From NCBI RefSeq assembly GCF_030035675.1, contig NC_084480.1, positions 292,006,982-292,070,981 on the forward strand: DNA of 64,000 bases. The letters are read 5' to 3'. Shown piece after piece: positions 10,544-20,115 of this stretch; position 1 is the stretch's first letter, and every line of letters begins with the position of its first letter. The notes under the pieces were generated by a model. It saw nothing but the letters and a program-made list of their open reading frames with translations. It ran no database searches and was not told where the DNA came from. The translations under genes and the position numbers were made by a program. This DNA is from Rhineura floridana (taxonomy: Eukaryota > Chordata > Lepidosauria > Squamata > Rhineuridae).

Positions 10544-11018
10544 GGGGACCAAGCTTCAGCTGATCCCCTCTTGCGGCGTTGGATTTGGGCAGGTGAGGTA
10601 ATTGGGGTTAAAAATGGAGGTGGATGAGGCATTTGGGTAAAGGGCACTCCCTGGTGAAACATCAAGGCGTAATGCCTGGTGTGGATCCGGGGGGTGTCCA
10701 CGTGGGACCGGCTTGTGCATCATGGTGAATGCCTGTACGGTGGGGCCAGGATGCGGAGGTTGGAACCACAAACCTGACTCCGATTGCAAGGAGGGAGAAG
10801 TTTTCCCACATCCTTGTCTGGGGAGTTGCAGTACGATGTGACTGACTTGCCTCCTGGTTTGGAGGGTCTAGACCCTCATAGATAGGTTGAGCCTCACCTG
10901 CCCGAAGGATTTGAGATTATTAATTGGCGGATTGGAATTTGATTGATTATGTGTTATATTTTAATAAATAGAACATTTCAACCATACATGTGTCACGAGT
11001 CTTCCTTGGTGTGTTGGC
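10544..11018 (+). other. 3' region of YR element
   Basis: Non-coding, GC-balanced sequence between the hydrolase frame and the 3' edge. It holds an inverted pair, TTGGGCAGGTGAGG near 10585 and CCTCACCTGCCCGAA near 10894, and an AATAAA polyadenylation-type signal at 10963-10968. A GGGCAGG/CCTGCCC hairpin also lies at the 5' edge (5049-5070), so these may be remnants of the element's terminal-repeat system. Confidence 0.45.
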
Positions 11019-11019
11019 A

Positions 11020-11112
11020 AGGAATCTTTCCCAGCCCTATCTGTCAGGAGATGAACCTGGGACCTTTTGCATGCAAAGTAGATGCTATATCTCTGAGCTA
11101 TGGCCCTTCCTA
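11020..11112 (-). mobile_element. tRNA-derived SINE, 5' (tRNA head) part (split copy)
   Basis: Continues the SINE broken at 5039: GGAATCTTTCCCAGCCCTA, GAACCTGGGACCTT (minus-strand B-box region), GCATGCAAAGTAGATGCT and CTGAGCTATGGCC (minus-strand A-box region). Together with 4946-5039 it makes one complete SINE of about 190 bases. Confidence 0.8.
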
Positions 11113-11305
11113 TAAACATCCAGCTTCAGCTTCCCTTAATTGCCCACCAGATGCTTCTGGAAGGACCACGAGCAGGTCTTGAAGTCAAGGAACAGGTCCT
11201 ATTTTTGCTCCCCGGAATCTGCCTTAAAATCCGGAGGTTCAATATAGCCATCATGACTAATACCATTCCTAGACCTGTCTTCCTCATGAATTAGGGACAA
11301 GGGAG

Positions 11306-11361
11306 GAAATTGCTTTATACCGAGTCAGACCATTGGTTCATCTAGCTCAGTACCGTTGACA
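11306..11361 (-). mobile_element. tRNA-derived SINE fragment
   Basis: Carries AAATTGCTTTATACCGAGTC, AGACCATTGGTTCATCTAG and CTCAGTACCGTTGACAC, the minus-strand 3' part of the SINE. It stops where the AT-rich MITE-like repeat begins, and the tRNA head is not found beyond that repeat. Confidence 0.7.
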
Positions 11362-11394
11362 CTAGGGTTTGGTGAATCTGTCAGTTTTGGGAAG
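11362..11394. mobile_element. left end of AT-rich MITE-like repeat
   Basis: TAGGGTTTGGTGAATCTGTC followed by AGTTTTGGGAAG matches the start of the family copies at 39154 and 39694 (TAGGGATG...). The rest of this copy continues at 12572 beyond an inserted RTE LINE. Confidence 0.5.
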
Positions 11395-12571
11395 CATTCA
11401 ATATATATCCCAATTCCAAACAAATAGGATCCCAGGGAATGCAGTAATTATCGAACTATTGCCTTAATATCCCATGCAAGTAAAGTAATGCTCAAGATTC
11501 TACAACAAAGGCTCTTACCATATATGGAGAGAGAAATGCCAGACATCCAAGGTGTGGGGTGCCACAGCATCTGATTGTCCTGATGCGCAACCTATACTCT
11601 GGATAAGAGGCTACTATAAGGACAGAACATTGAGAAACCAATTGGTTCCCCATAGGGAAGGGTGTGAGATGGGTGTATTTTATCACCCTATTTGTTTAAC
11701 CTATATGCAGAACATATCATACGGAAAGTGGGATTGGACCAAGATGAAGGAGGTGTGAAAATTGGAGGGAGAAATATCAACAATTTAAGATATGCAGACG
11801 ATACCATACTATTAGCAGAAACCAGTAATGATTTGAAACAAATGCTGATGAAAGTTAAAGAGGAAAGCACAAAAGCAAGACTACAGCTGAACACCAGGAA
11901 GACTAAAGTAATGACAACAGAAGATTATGTAACTTTAAAGTTGACAATGAAGACATTGAACTTGTCAAGTATTATCAATACCTTGGCACAGTTATTAACC
12001 AAAAGGGAGACAATAATGTAATCAGAAGAAGGCTAGGACTGGGGAGGGCAGCTATGAGAGAACTAGAAAAGGTCCTCAGATGTAAAGATGTGTCACTGAA
12101 CACTAAAGTCAGGATCATTCAGACCATGGTATTCTCAATCTCTATGTATGGATGTGAAAGTTACACAGCGAAAAAGTGGATAAGAGAAAAATCAACTCAT
12201 TTGAAATGTGGTGTTGAAGGAGAGCTTTGCGCATACCATGGACTGTGAAAAAGACAAATAATTGGGTGTTAGAACAAATTAAACCAGAACTATCACTAGA
12301 AGCTAAAATGATGAAATGGAGGTTATCATACTTTGGACACATCATGAGAAGACATGATTCACTAGAAAAGACAATAATGCTGGGAAAAACAGCAGGGAGT
12401 AGAAAAAGAGGAAGACCAAACAAGAGATGGATTGATTCCATAAAGGAAGTCACAGACCTGAACTTACAAGATCTGAGCAGGGCGGTTCATGACAGATGCT
12501 CTTGGAGGTCACTGATTCATAGGGTCGACATAAGTCGTAGTCGACTTGAAGGCACATAACAACAACAACAA
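11395..12571 (+). mobile_element. RTE/BovB-like LINE, 5'-truncated
   Basis: Recognisable reverse-transcriptase text: NYRTIALISHASKVMLKIL near 11450, CILSPYLFNLYAEHI near 11670, and NNLRYADDTILLAE with the catalytic Tyr-Ala-Asp-Asp near 11780-11820. The C-terminal region reads MYGCESY, LEQIKPELSLEAKMMKW and RSWIDSIKE-type text, ending SRSRLEGT and a stop near 12557. The 3' end is a CAACAACAAC tail, typical of RTE. Relative to the copy at 31636, a segment of the palm before CILSPYLF is deleted near 11560. Several frame changes and stops show that it is dead. It reverse-transcribed its own RNA at the target when active. Confidence 0.75.
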
Positions 12572-13060
12572 AAATACTCCAGATTTCCGCATCAGTTTGC
12601 AATTTTTTTTTATCTGTCATGAAAATTTATCAGCATTTTTGTATGCAATTTAGCTTATCATACACATTTTTGCAAAGCTGTTTCCCACAATAGAATGCAT
12701 TGTTGTGTTATTTTCACTAATATATGCATGTATGTTTTTATTTATGTATTTGTTTATTAAACTGATATCCTGCCTTTCCTCCCAGAAGGAGCCCAGGGCA
12801 GCAAACAAAATCACTAAAAGCACTTTAAAACATCTTAAACACAAAAGACCTTAAAACATATTAAGACGTGTATATGCACACTTCATGGTAGAATACGCAT
12901 TTTGACACATTTTACTTGGCTGGAGAACTGTTCTGCAAATTCAGAGAAGTATAAATTCGAAGGATGGCTGTGTTTCAGTTTGTGTATTGTTTCAGGAAGT
13001 ACAAATTAGATAGATTTGCCTTTAAATCACAAACTGAATCAAATTTCTCCACCATTCGTA
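12572..13060. mobile_element. AT-rich MITE-like repeat, right part (split)
   Basis: Shares TTTGCAATTTTTTTT, GAAAATTTATCAGCATTTT, TTATTTTCACTAATATATGC, GGAGAACTGTTCTGCAAA and GTGTTTCAGTTTGTGT with the copies at 39154-39534 and 39694-40125. It is interrupted by an L2 tail (12732-12868). No coding capacity. Confidence 0.6.
12732..12868 (-). repeat. L2-like LINE 3' tail
   Basis: A TTTATTTATG simple tail, then ATATCCTGCCTTTCCTCCCA, GAAGGAGCCCAGGGCAGCAA and CACTTTAAAACATCTTAAA. It sits inside the AT-rich repeat, so it is the youngest layer here. Confidence 0.7.
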
Positions 13061-14340
13061 CTTACAACTCCCCCCCCCCCGATTTTCCCATTCATGAAGA
13101 ACGGGGCAGATAGGGCAGCAGATGTGGCTGTGTTCTCCCTCCATGGAGAGAATTTAATAAGACCTGAGCGTTCTTAAGTATTGGCTATTTCCTGGGCAAT
13201 AGGCCCAGCAGGCATTAATGCAGAATGGTGAATCTAACAAATGAACTCTCTGTTGCCACCATGCGGCTTGGCTCTGGCGCTTCACTGTACTAGCTTCACT
13301 CCTCTCACACCAGAATAAATTACGATGCTGTAATGCAGATGGGAGGCGGTGAAGTAATGCATTACCACTACTGTCTTATCTTCTAGAAGATGAAATGGGA
13401 TCCCTTCACTAGGAGGAGATATTGGAGCACATTTCTTATGGCTCCTGCTGTGTAAGGACACGATTGTAACTTGCCATTAATCAGCCTCAGTGTCTCTCTC
13501 GGCATCTTGTCAGCTCAATGTCTGCAAAGAAGGTTACCGAATCCAGGATTCAGGAAAGACATCAAACATCTCACTTGTAATCTTGCTGCTCTGTTTCTCT
13601 GGCATGTCTGCCCTCTCCCACCCCAAGAGCGAATGAATTCTTAGATACTTGTTTTCTACTGTTCTGGATGTAGCCAGTGGGCTCCATTTTTCCATACATT
13701 ACTGTCATATTAAAAATGCTTTATACTTGCCCAAACTGAGTTCCATCCTCTTGTTCTACATTTATGATTCACTTCAGTGCCAAGAGATATGAAACTAGCA
13801 GTGTATAATGGCCATCTGTTTCTTGGCTTGCTATTAAATGATGAGTGAGTGAGTGAGAAAGTTCCAAAACACAAAGGGGTCCTCAGTTCCATAGTAAACA
13901 AGCCAGGACTGGATGCTTTTCTGCGCTGCTGAAACACATTCAACATTGTTATCTTCAGTTATGGGAGTGGCTCTTCCTGTGTTTGGCCCCTGCTGCTTTT
14001 CGGCTTATATGATAGTGGAAGGTGATCCAGATTCTTTGGTAATTTGGTAATTATTTTGGCAGCCCTTGATCTGACCTCTTTTACCACTTATGGGCTGGGA
14101 ATGACACTTAGTCACCCTCCAAAGCGAAACATCTATCTAACCTGTCCTTGGTGGGATTGATGGAGATGGATAATGGAAACATTCTTCTATGGGTGTCACT
14201 GAATCTGCATGAGAGGAATTGGAAGGGGGGCATTAAAAGCAGAATGTGCTGCCATAGTTCCTTGCATCTACTGTAGGCACTGACTAGAAATTCAGCAAGG
14301 TTGCTCTGGATGCTGCCCACTTGCACGTGTCCTTTGATTG
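13061..14340. other. no gene recognised
   Basis: Unique-looking sequence with moderate GC and no repeat signature. It could hold conserved non-coding DNA, but that cannot be judged from one sequence. Confidence 0.5.
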
Positions 14341-14527
14341 ATAAGAAGCTGACTTACATTGAATCAGACTATTGGTCCATTTAGCTCAGTCTTGTCTATG
14401 CTGATTGGCAGCAGCTCTACAAAATTGCAGGGCTTTTCCTAATCCTAACTGGGGATGCTAGCATTGAATCTAGGACATTTTAGATTCAAAGCAGGTGCTC
14501 TGCCATGGAACTATGGCCCTTCCTTAA
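14341..14527 (-). mobile_element. tRNA-derived SINE, full length
   Basis: On the minus strand it has a tRNA-like head (GGGCCATAGTTCCATGGCAG, a decayed A-box; TCTAGATTCAATGCTAGC, a decayed B-box) and a body ending CAATGTAAGTCAGCTTCT. It is about 187 bases with no long A-tail, like other copies here. Transcribed by pol III when active and mobilised by a LINE. Confidence 0.75.
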
Positions 14528-14630
14528 CATTATCTCCCCACGGAAGAAGCTCTCTACAGGTAAGAAGCAATCAGATCAAGCTGAGAAGTGCACTGAAGCC
14601 TTCTATCTGGCAGTGGCAGCTCCCATGCCA

Positions 14631-14756
14631 GTGGGGCTGTGGGATCTGCTCCAGATTTTAGTCTGAACTTTCAAGGAGCTGTCCATGGTTTCAGCACCTT
14701 GGGCAAGTCCTTGAAAGTTCAGATTAAAACCCAGAGCAGATTCCACTTCCCCACTG
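14631..14756. mobile_element. small foldback (hAT-like MITE)
   Basis: Arms CAGTGGGGCTGTGGGATCTG and CAGATTCCACTTCCCCACTG face each other, continuing through TCTGAACTTTCAAGGA and TCCTTGAAAGTTCAGA. Each arm is about 55 bases around a short loop. The CAGTGGGG...CCCCACTG ends fit hAT-type MITEs, but no clear 8-bp duplication is seen. Confidence 0.55.
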
Positions 14757-14865
14757 TCCTGGGAGCCACCAAACACCACTGCTACCTGGAATGCTAGTTT
14801 TCTAAGAGGTGATGCTAGTTTTCTAAGAAGAAGGAAGCAAGTGGTACAGTTCAGAATGTTACCAA

Positions 14866-14940
14866 TCTTATTTATTTATTATTTGATTGATATCCCACCC
14901 TTCCTCCCACCAGAAGCCCAGGTGGTCTACCACCTCATTC
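14866..14940 (-). repeat. L2-like LINE 3' tail
   Basis: TTATTTATTATTTGATTGAT followed by ATCCCACCCTTCCTCCCACC and AGAAGCCCAGG, the minus-strand form of the L2-like tail. Confidence 0.6.
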
Positions 14941-17164
14941 ATTGTAAATTGTACAACAGCTCTAATTTTCAATCCCTGAAGTCTTAAGCCTTCACTTTGT
15001 TCTCAACAAGAATAAATCACTTGTTATTAATAGAGTGCATACTTCCTGGAGCTCCAGGAAACCATTCTTTCTGTTTCCAATGTTCAAGTGTGAGTGCTAT
15101 TGGTTATGTAGCCAAAATGTCACCAGCCATGCACAAGAGGAAGGTGTCAACAGGTATGGGAGACTCCCAACATTTTCAGAAGTACAAAAAAAATATTTAG
15201 GGGGAAAATCTTAAGGGAGAAGAATCCCCAAAACAGCTCAGTGAGGACAGAGTGTGATCAGTAACAATGCTGACTAATTGTTTGGGGCGGAGGAGAAAAC
15301 TGGATAGGAGGGGAGATGGAATGAAATATCGTAGAGGAGGGCACGGCTGGCTGACTTACACAGGGAACAGGAACGCTCCACGCTACCACATTTTATTGCC
15401 GGTCCTACTTGTAAAACCAATTCACATGTTATTTAAACAGAAATCTGGTTTGTTTACGGATCAGGCTTGGACATTTTGCTTTTGGTTGAACTTGGCTATA
15501 TCGTGTCAACCACCATCTCTATTATGCTTACCCCTTTCCAGTATGAGCCAAAGTGGATAAACTAGTTTACTTTTAAGGGACATGAACTCTCCTGATAGTT
15601 GTTTGTCAGCAAGTGAGATGGCTCAGCCACAGATATTGTTTAGATAGTGAAATTTAGAGAAAGAAAGTTTGGGAGGAGCACAATTGACCAAAGGCTCTGA
15701 GTCCAAATGAAAGCAGAGGACCTTTCAAAGCAATGAAATGAAACAAGAATTTCCAATAAGAAAATAATCAGGAATTACTATTTAGTACTAAGTTTATTTT
15801 ACTGATATCCTGTCTTGGATTGTGATTTTTATTTTATTTTTTGGCAGTCGAAATGTGTTGTTATTCCGCCAAATCATATAAACATACTTTGTGGCTTGGT
15901 AGCTTTATTACTGGGAGAAGATACATTTTCAGGGCTTCATCTCTTCCTAGCTTGCCTGTGTGTCTCTATAGCTCCAACATGGAGAAGTACTAAGACAGAA
16001 GACAAGGAAAACAAAGAGAAGTCTTTTTTTTGTACATTGGTTGTTGTCTTGCCAAATATGTTGGCTGGGTGCAGCGTCAGTTTCCATCCCGCTTTGCACT
16101 GGCTTCCACTTGTGGAAGTTGTGAAATATTTATCATCGAAAAAGAGTCCTTGAGGATTATTCTTGGAAGGCAAATGCTCTCTGGTCCACAACATGTTGAT
16201 TGAAATCCTTTGTATCCAGATGTGAAGAAGCAAATTGTGAATGCCATTCTTTCTCTGCTCAAAATGCAAAAGGAAAACAGCAGAGCAACTACAAAGAAAT
16301 GGTACCTATTGCTGCTTGGCTTGGTGTGGTGTTTGGTCTTTTGCTGCCCTTGCCATCAAATGGGCCAGACAAACTATATGAAAAGTGACCATAAAAAAAC
16401 AACACAGTTGCATGCGCATAAGAGGTTTCTTAGTTCCTATTTTTGTAGAAAGCACTCACCTCCTTCCACCTGCATCACCAAAGTGCACAGGCACAGTGAT
16501 AAAACACTACAAAAAGCAGTCTTGATGTTATTGTGTACACATTTGCATCAAGTTTCCTTTGTGTGTGGTGTTTTACCAATGAAGATGTGCACTGGTGTGC
16601 ACTGATAAACACTCGGAATGCCTACTAGACTGCGGCTGCTGCAGACAGCTCTTCCACGCATGGCTGGAATGGCGGTCCTTTCCAGCTGGCACAGAGCCTC
16701 TGCAGTTAACAGTGCTTCACGTGCTCTGGAAGTACTATTTACTGTAGACACATCTGCTCGAGTGTAGGGGAGGATGGCAGAGATACCAAGCATGGGGTGG
16801 TGGTGGTGGCTGCCCCTTGCTTGCCTGCTCGAGTGTAGGGAGAGTAGAACTGCGCTCAAAGTTTCAGATTGCTATAGCAAGATGTTATATGATAAAAGAA
16901 AAAAGCAAGGCCGGTATCCCTGGATGCATTTTGGAAGAAGCCTTCAACTGGTCTGTAAGCAAGGTTTACCTGACTTGGTTGTTTCATTTCAGACATGCAT
17001 ATTGTTAGTTTTGAACAAAAAGTTTGCTGAAATATGTTGAATTGCTCTTCTTTTTTGTGGTGTAGGAACCTATCCTTATTCTTTCCATGTTATTCCTACC
17101 TCTGGTACCAAAGTTTCTGTTAAAGAACTAATGTCCAGAAACACATGTACTTTGTTGACTGAGA
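14941..17164. other. no gene recognised
   Basis: Mostly unique DNA. Open frames of up to 131 codons near 16200-16605 lack any motif that I know, occur on both strands, and have no supporting splice or promoter context. Confidence 0.5.
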
Positions 17165-17330
17165 TATTACTGTATATTGTAGGGAAATTGCTTTGCAAAA
17201 ATGTGTACATTAGTCAAAACTGCATACAAAGATGTGTTTAGTGGGAGAAACTCACACTAAAATGCTGATGAATTTTCATGAGGACTTAAAAAAATTGCAA
17301 ACTGATGGGGAAATGTGGAGAAGTGGATTT
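17165..17330 (-). mobile_element. AT-rich MITE-like repeat fragment
   Basis: On the minus strand it reads CAGTTTGCAATTTTTTTAAG, CATGAAAATTCATCAGCATT and AGCAATTTCCC, matching the left half of the copies at 39154 and 39694. Confidence 0.5.
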
Positions 17331-18164
17331 AAGATTGGATAAATGAGAAAGTGAGAGAGCTGAAACTGAGATATCTTTCCCTCCCCATCTCCGTGGTTGA
17401 GCTTGTGTGTGCACCTACCTGCTGGTCTCTGTCTCTCTTTCTCCTCATCATGGCAGTGACAGAACTGGCGCAGAATAGATGGGAGGGAATAGATGCCACA
17501 GGTGTCAGGTACACATACAAAAAAGACTAGGGGCTGCCTGCAAGCCAGGAGCCGCACACCTCTGCTGCAATAATACTTGCAATCACATCCAGATTGCTTT
17601 TCTGCCATGTTGTTAATCAAGACACATGTTCATAAGAGACAGGGACAGGAAATGCAAATGAACTGGAGGAAGGGCAAACTGAGCATGCTCGAATTCTGGA
17701 ATTAAATGTAGAAACTTTCTTGGTTAAAGCATAATTCAGGAAGAGCTGAATAAAGAGCAAGCCAAACCGGAAGAACAGTATGAGAATGGATGGAGCAAAA
17801 TCCTCTCATCCCAAATAGAAATGTGTGTCGATGAGTCCTTAGTCCAATTTTGCTTCTGTCAAATTATTATCCAAAGGCTTCCTTTCTGCAGCATGGCAAA
17901 GCCGGACATTTTTTAATTCCAAATAAATGAATGTATCAAATAGATTGATAGATTTGTATTCTGCAGTAGTGGTGGAAGTCTTTGCTTCTCTGTCAGAAAT
18001 ATTTGTTAGCGCTGTAATCCAGAGGCTATGGAAAAGACTTCCCAAAATTTGTGGCTGAATTCTTAAGCCTGATGGTGATAATACAGGAGGCTAATTCTGC
18101 AGTTCTTGCTGATCTGTTAACTATCATTCTTTAAAATATGCCATGCAAGATACAGTAAGAGTAT

Positions 18165-18173
<9 letters not shown>
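17331..18173. other. no gene recognised
   Basis: Unique-looking DNA with no supported feature. Confidence 0.5.
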
Positions 18174-18263
<90 letters not shown>

Positions 18264-18288
18264 CTCTCTTTCCTCCTTTCTTTCAGCC
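18174..18288 (+). repeat. (TTTC)n microsatellite
   Basis: About 90 bases of almost uninterrupted TTTC units, ending in CTCTCTCTTTCC. It makes long Lys-Glu-Arg-Lys-type frames on the minus strand that are not proteins. Length is likely variable between individuals. Confidence 0.95.
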
Positions 18289-18352
18289 ATGTTGAGGAAC
18301 AAATTTTGTGACATTTGGTTGATCTATGGGTATCCACAGGGGGCAAGGGGGC

Positions 18353-18354
<2 letters not shown>

Positions 18355-18401
<47 letters not shown>

Positions 18402-18403
18402 TA
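18355..18403 (+). repeat. (ATT)n microsatellite
   Basis: About 15 ATT units. It abuts an L2 tail and most likely grew from that tail's TTATTTATT end. Confidence 0.9.
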
Positions 18404-18784
18404 TTAAACTTATATACCGCCCGACTAGCAATAGCTCTCTGGGCAGTTAACATAAAATACAATAAAATTACAGAATCTGTTACAACAAGCATATAAAAAC
18501 TACACAGTCTAAAATCAAATTACAAACATTTAACTAAAAATTAAAATGCCTCAGAGAAGAGAAAGGTTTTAACTTGGCGCCAAAAAGATGATAGTGTCGG
18601 CGCCAAGCGCACCTCCTCGGGGAGACTGTTCCACAATTCGGGGGCCGCCACTGAGAAGGCCCTAGATCTCGTCACCACCCTCTGGGCCTCCCTATGCATT
18701 GGGACCCGGAGGAGGGCCTTCGTAGTAGACCGTAGTGTACGAGCCGGTTCGTATCGGGAGAGGCGTTCCGACAGATACGTGTCC
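18404..18784 (-). mobile_element. L2-like LINE, 3' end with C-terminal coding part
   Basis: From the 3' end: the tail TATATACCGCCCGACTAGCA, then on the minus strand the C-terminal L2 text TYLSERLSRYEPARTLRST, AFSVAAPELWNSLPEEVRLA and FWRQVKTFLFSEAF with a stop. The coding part is in one frame and close in sequence to the copy at 21206-23330, so this insertion is comparatively young. It is 5'-truncated near 18784. Confidence 0.8.
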
Positions 18785-18838
18785 CAGATTAACCACAATC
18801 CCAGATTAACCACAATCCCAGATTAACCACAATTCCCA
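18781..18838 (+). repeat. three-copy 19-bp tandem repeat
   Basis: CCCAGATTAACCACAAT(C) appears three times in a row at the 5'-truncation point of the L2 fragment. It may have formed at the insertion junction. Confidence 0.7.
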
Positions 18839-19044
18839 GCTTTCTTTCTTGTCTTTTTAAAATGTTTCTAGTATTTGTAGAACCTGAGATATGAGACAAA
18901 ATGTACAGGCACTATTCTTCTCATTTTGGGGAGTGAGAAACTAGCCTGCTCCCATCTTTCAGTATTTTACTTTGTTCCACCCCATCCTCCTGGAAAAATT
19001 CCTGCAGGTGCCCATGGACTAACAGTCAACAACTGTTGTCAAGG

Positions 19045-19272
19045 TGGAATAAAATTCTTCCGGCAATGGCTACAATTCCCAGAGTTCCCTGGGAAGTGAG
19101 ATTGATTGTTAAACCACTCTGGGAATTGTAGCTATGCTGTGCGGGTAATAGGGGTCTTCTAGGAACACTCAGCACCCTTAATAAACTACAGTTCCTAGGA
19201 ATCTTTGCAGGAAACCATGCATGTTGGAAGTGGTATGGTACTGCTTTAAATGTATAGTGCAGATAGGACCTA
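19045..19272. mobile_element. foldback MITE, family A (copy 2, partial)
   Basis: Carries ACAATTCCCAGAGTTCCCTG, GATTGATTGTTAAACCACTC, ACTACAGTTCCTAGGAATCT and the terminal TACTGCTTTAAATGTATAG. The left terminus is missing compared with 45737-46053. Confidence 0.6.
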
Positions 19273-19570
19273 TATAATCAGGGCAGGTAAGAGCAGTGCT
19301 GGAGAGCAGAGTTGTTGGGAAATTCAAGAAAGAAGACATTCCAACCAGGGTCCTGCCAGTGGGTGGCCAGGTGGGGTCCTGGCTGAGGCCCCCTGAGGAC
19401 CAGAGGGGTCCCTTAGGGGCCTCTCCTTATGGTGATATGGTGCAACTCCTGCTCGGCAAACTGCAGCAGCATCAGGCACGGCAGGACTCAGTGACCTGAC
19501 GCTGCCATGAATCACAAAGCAAAAGCTCCCATGGACCATCATGGACTCCCACTCCCCGATACACACAGTG

Positions 19571-19784
19571 TGTGGCTTAAATAAGCCCACTTGCCCCACC
19601 TGCCAGTCACATCAGTGTGTCAGCATGAACACCCCACACAGCTCTGCCATCACCCAAGATGGTGGTGAGAGCATCCCTAAGAGATTGGCACCCCCACCCC
19701 CATCTTGGGTGATGGGAGGCATTTGCGCAATGACGCACTGACGTGACAGCTAGGTGGGGCAGGAGGGCTTATTTAAGCCGCATG
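19571..19784. mobile_element. long inverted repeat, unclassified
   Basis: GTGGCTTAAATAAGCCC, TTGCCCCACCT and CATCACCCAAGATGG on the left are mirrored by CCATCTTGGGTGATGG, AGGTGGGGCAGG and GGGCTTATTTAAGCC on the right. The arms are about 100 bases and imperfect. Part of the same text recurs near 53340-53390. It looks like a non-autonomous DNA element. Confidence 0.55.
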
Positions 19785-19899
19785 CCACTTGTATTGGGTG
19801 GAGTGTTCAGGCTTATGGTGCTGTGAGCCCAGGGCAGGCTGATGTCTGAGGGCTCAAGTCATGCTTAGCAAACAGAAAAAAGTTACTTGTCCTTAACAA

Positions 19900-20115
19900 A
19901 GTGCAAAAGTTGAGAAAAAAAGAGTAAAGGATAAATTCATAAATTTAATAATTTTAATTTATTGAACAATAAAAGCAAACTTTAAATACTTATTCCAAAG
20001 GCACTTATATCCACCAGTTGAGGAGACAAATAAATATATATTATAAAAAGTGCTCCTTCTGTGTTTTGACCAGATGCATTTCAACACCCTGTCTTCCTCA
20101 GTGGCCAAGTGCATA
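19900..20115 (-). mobile_element. Penelope-like element remnant (pLTR-like)
   Basis: On the minus strand a hammerhead-like motif is followed by GGTGGATATAAGTGCCTTTG, AAGTATTTAAAGTTTGC and an AATAAATTAAAATTATTAA-type AT-rich end. A hammerhead followed by an AT-rich 3' stretch fits the ribozyme-bearing terminal repeats of Penelope-like retroelements. No reverse transcriptase or GIY-YIG frame is visible nearby. The family assignment rests mainly on the ribozyme. Confidence 0.4.
20066..20108 (-). ncRNA. type I hammerhead ribozyme motif
   Basis: Read on the minus strand: stem I 5' strand UUGGCCA, core CUGAGGA (the C-U-G-A-N-G-A box), a short stem II AGACAGGGUGUU, core GAAA, minimal stem III (AU / AU around GC, in GAAAUGCAUC) with the UC cleavage dinucleotide, then UGGUCAA. 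The last seven bases pair fully with UUGGCCA (one G-U). The known self-cleaving motif would cut after the C of AUC. Stem III differs from the 59.86 kb copy by a compensatory U-A for C-G change, which supports real structure. Stem II has one bulge, so activity may be weak. Confidence 0.7.

Larger units (their letters stand above)
5040..11019 (+). mobile_element. tyrosine-recombinase (DIRS/Ngaro-like) element, fossil
   Basis: About 5.98 kb inserted into a tRNA-SINE, whose two halves give both edges to within one or two bases. At most an AA pair is shared at the two junctions, which fits recombinase integration and not a transposase or LINE endonuclease. Recognised parts in order are a TATA-type promoter region, a long non-coding leader rich in tandem repeats, tyrosine-recombinase modules in tandem (8150-9925), an SGNH-hydrolase frame (9955-10543) and a 3' region with an AATAAA signal. 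YR plus SGNH hydrolase is the gene content known from vertebrate Ngaro-type DIRS-order retroelements. I cannot recognise a reverse transcriptase or Gag in it, so this is an incomplete, broken copy. The multiple internal duplications and drift suggest moderate age, younger than the SINE. An alternative is an unusual YR element without its own reverse transcriptase. Confidence 0.7.

Noticed and set aside
16200-16605. 131-codon frame as a host exon
   Set aside because: No motif, overlapping frames on both strands, and no splice or codon signature that I can support.
18117-18355. Lys-Glu-Arg-Lys repeat proteins on the minus strand
   Set aside because: Pure translation of the (TTTC)n microsatellite.
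18781-18838. Short CRISPR-like direct repeats
   Set aside because: Three contiguous 19-base copies without spacers in a vertebrate genome; a simple tandem repeat.
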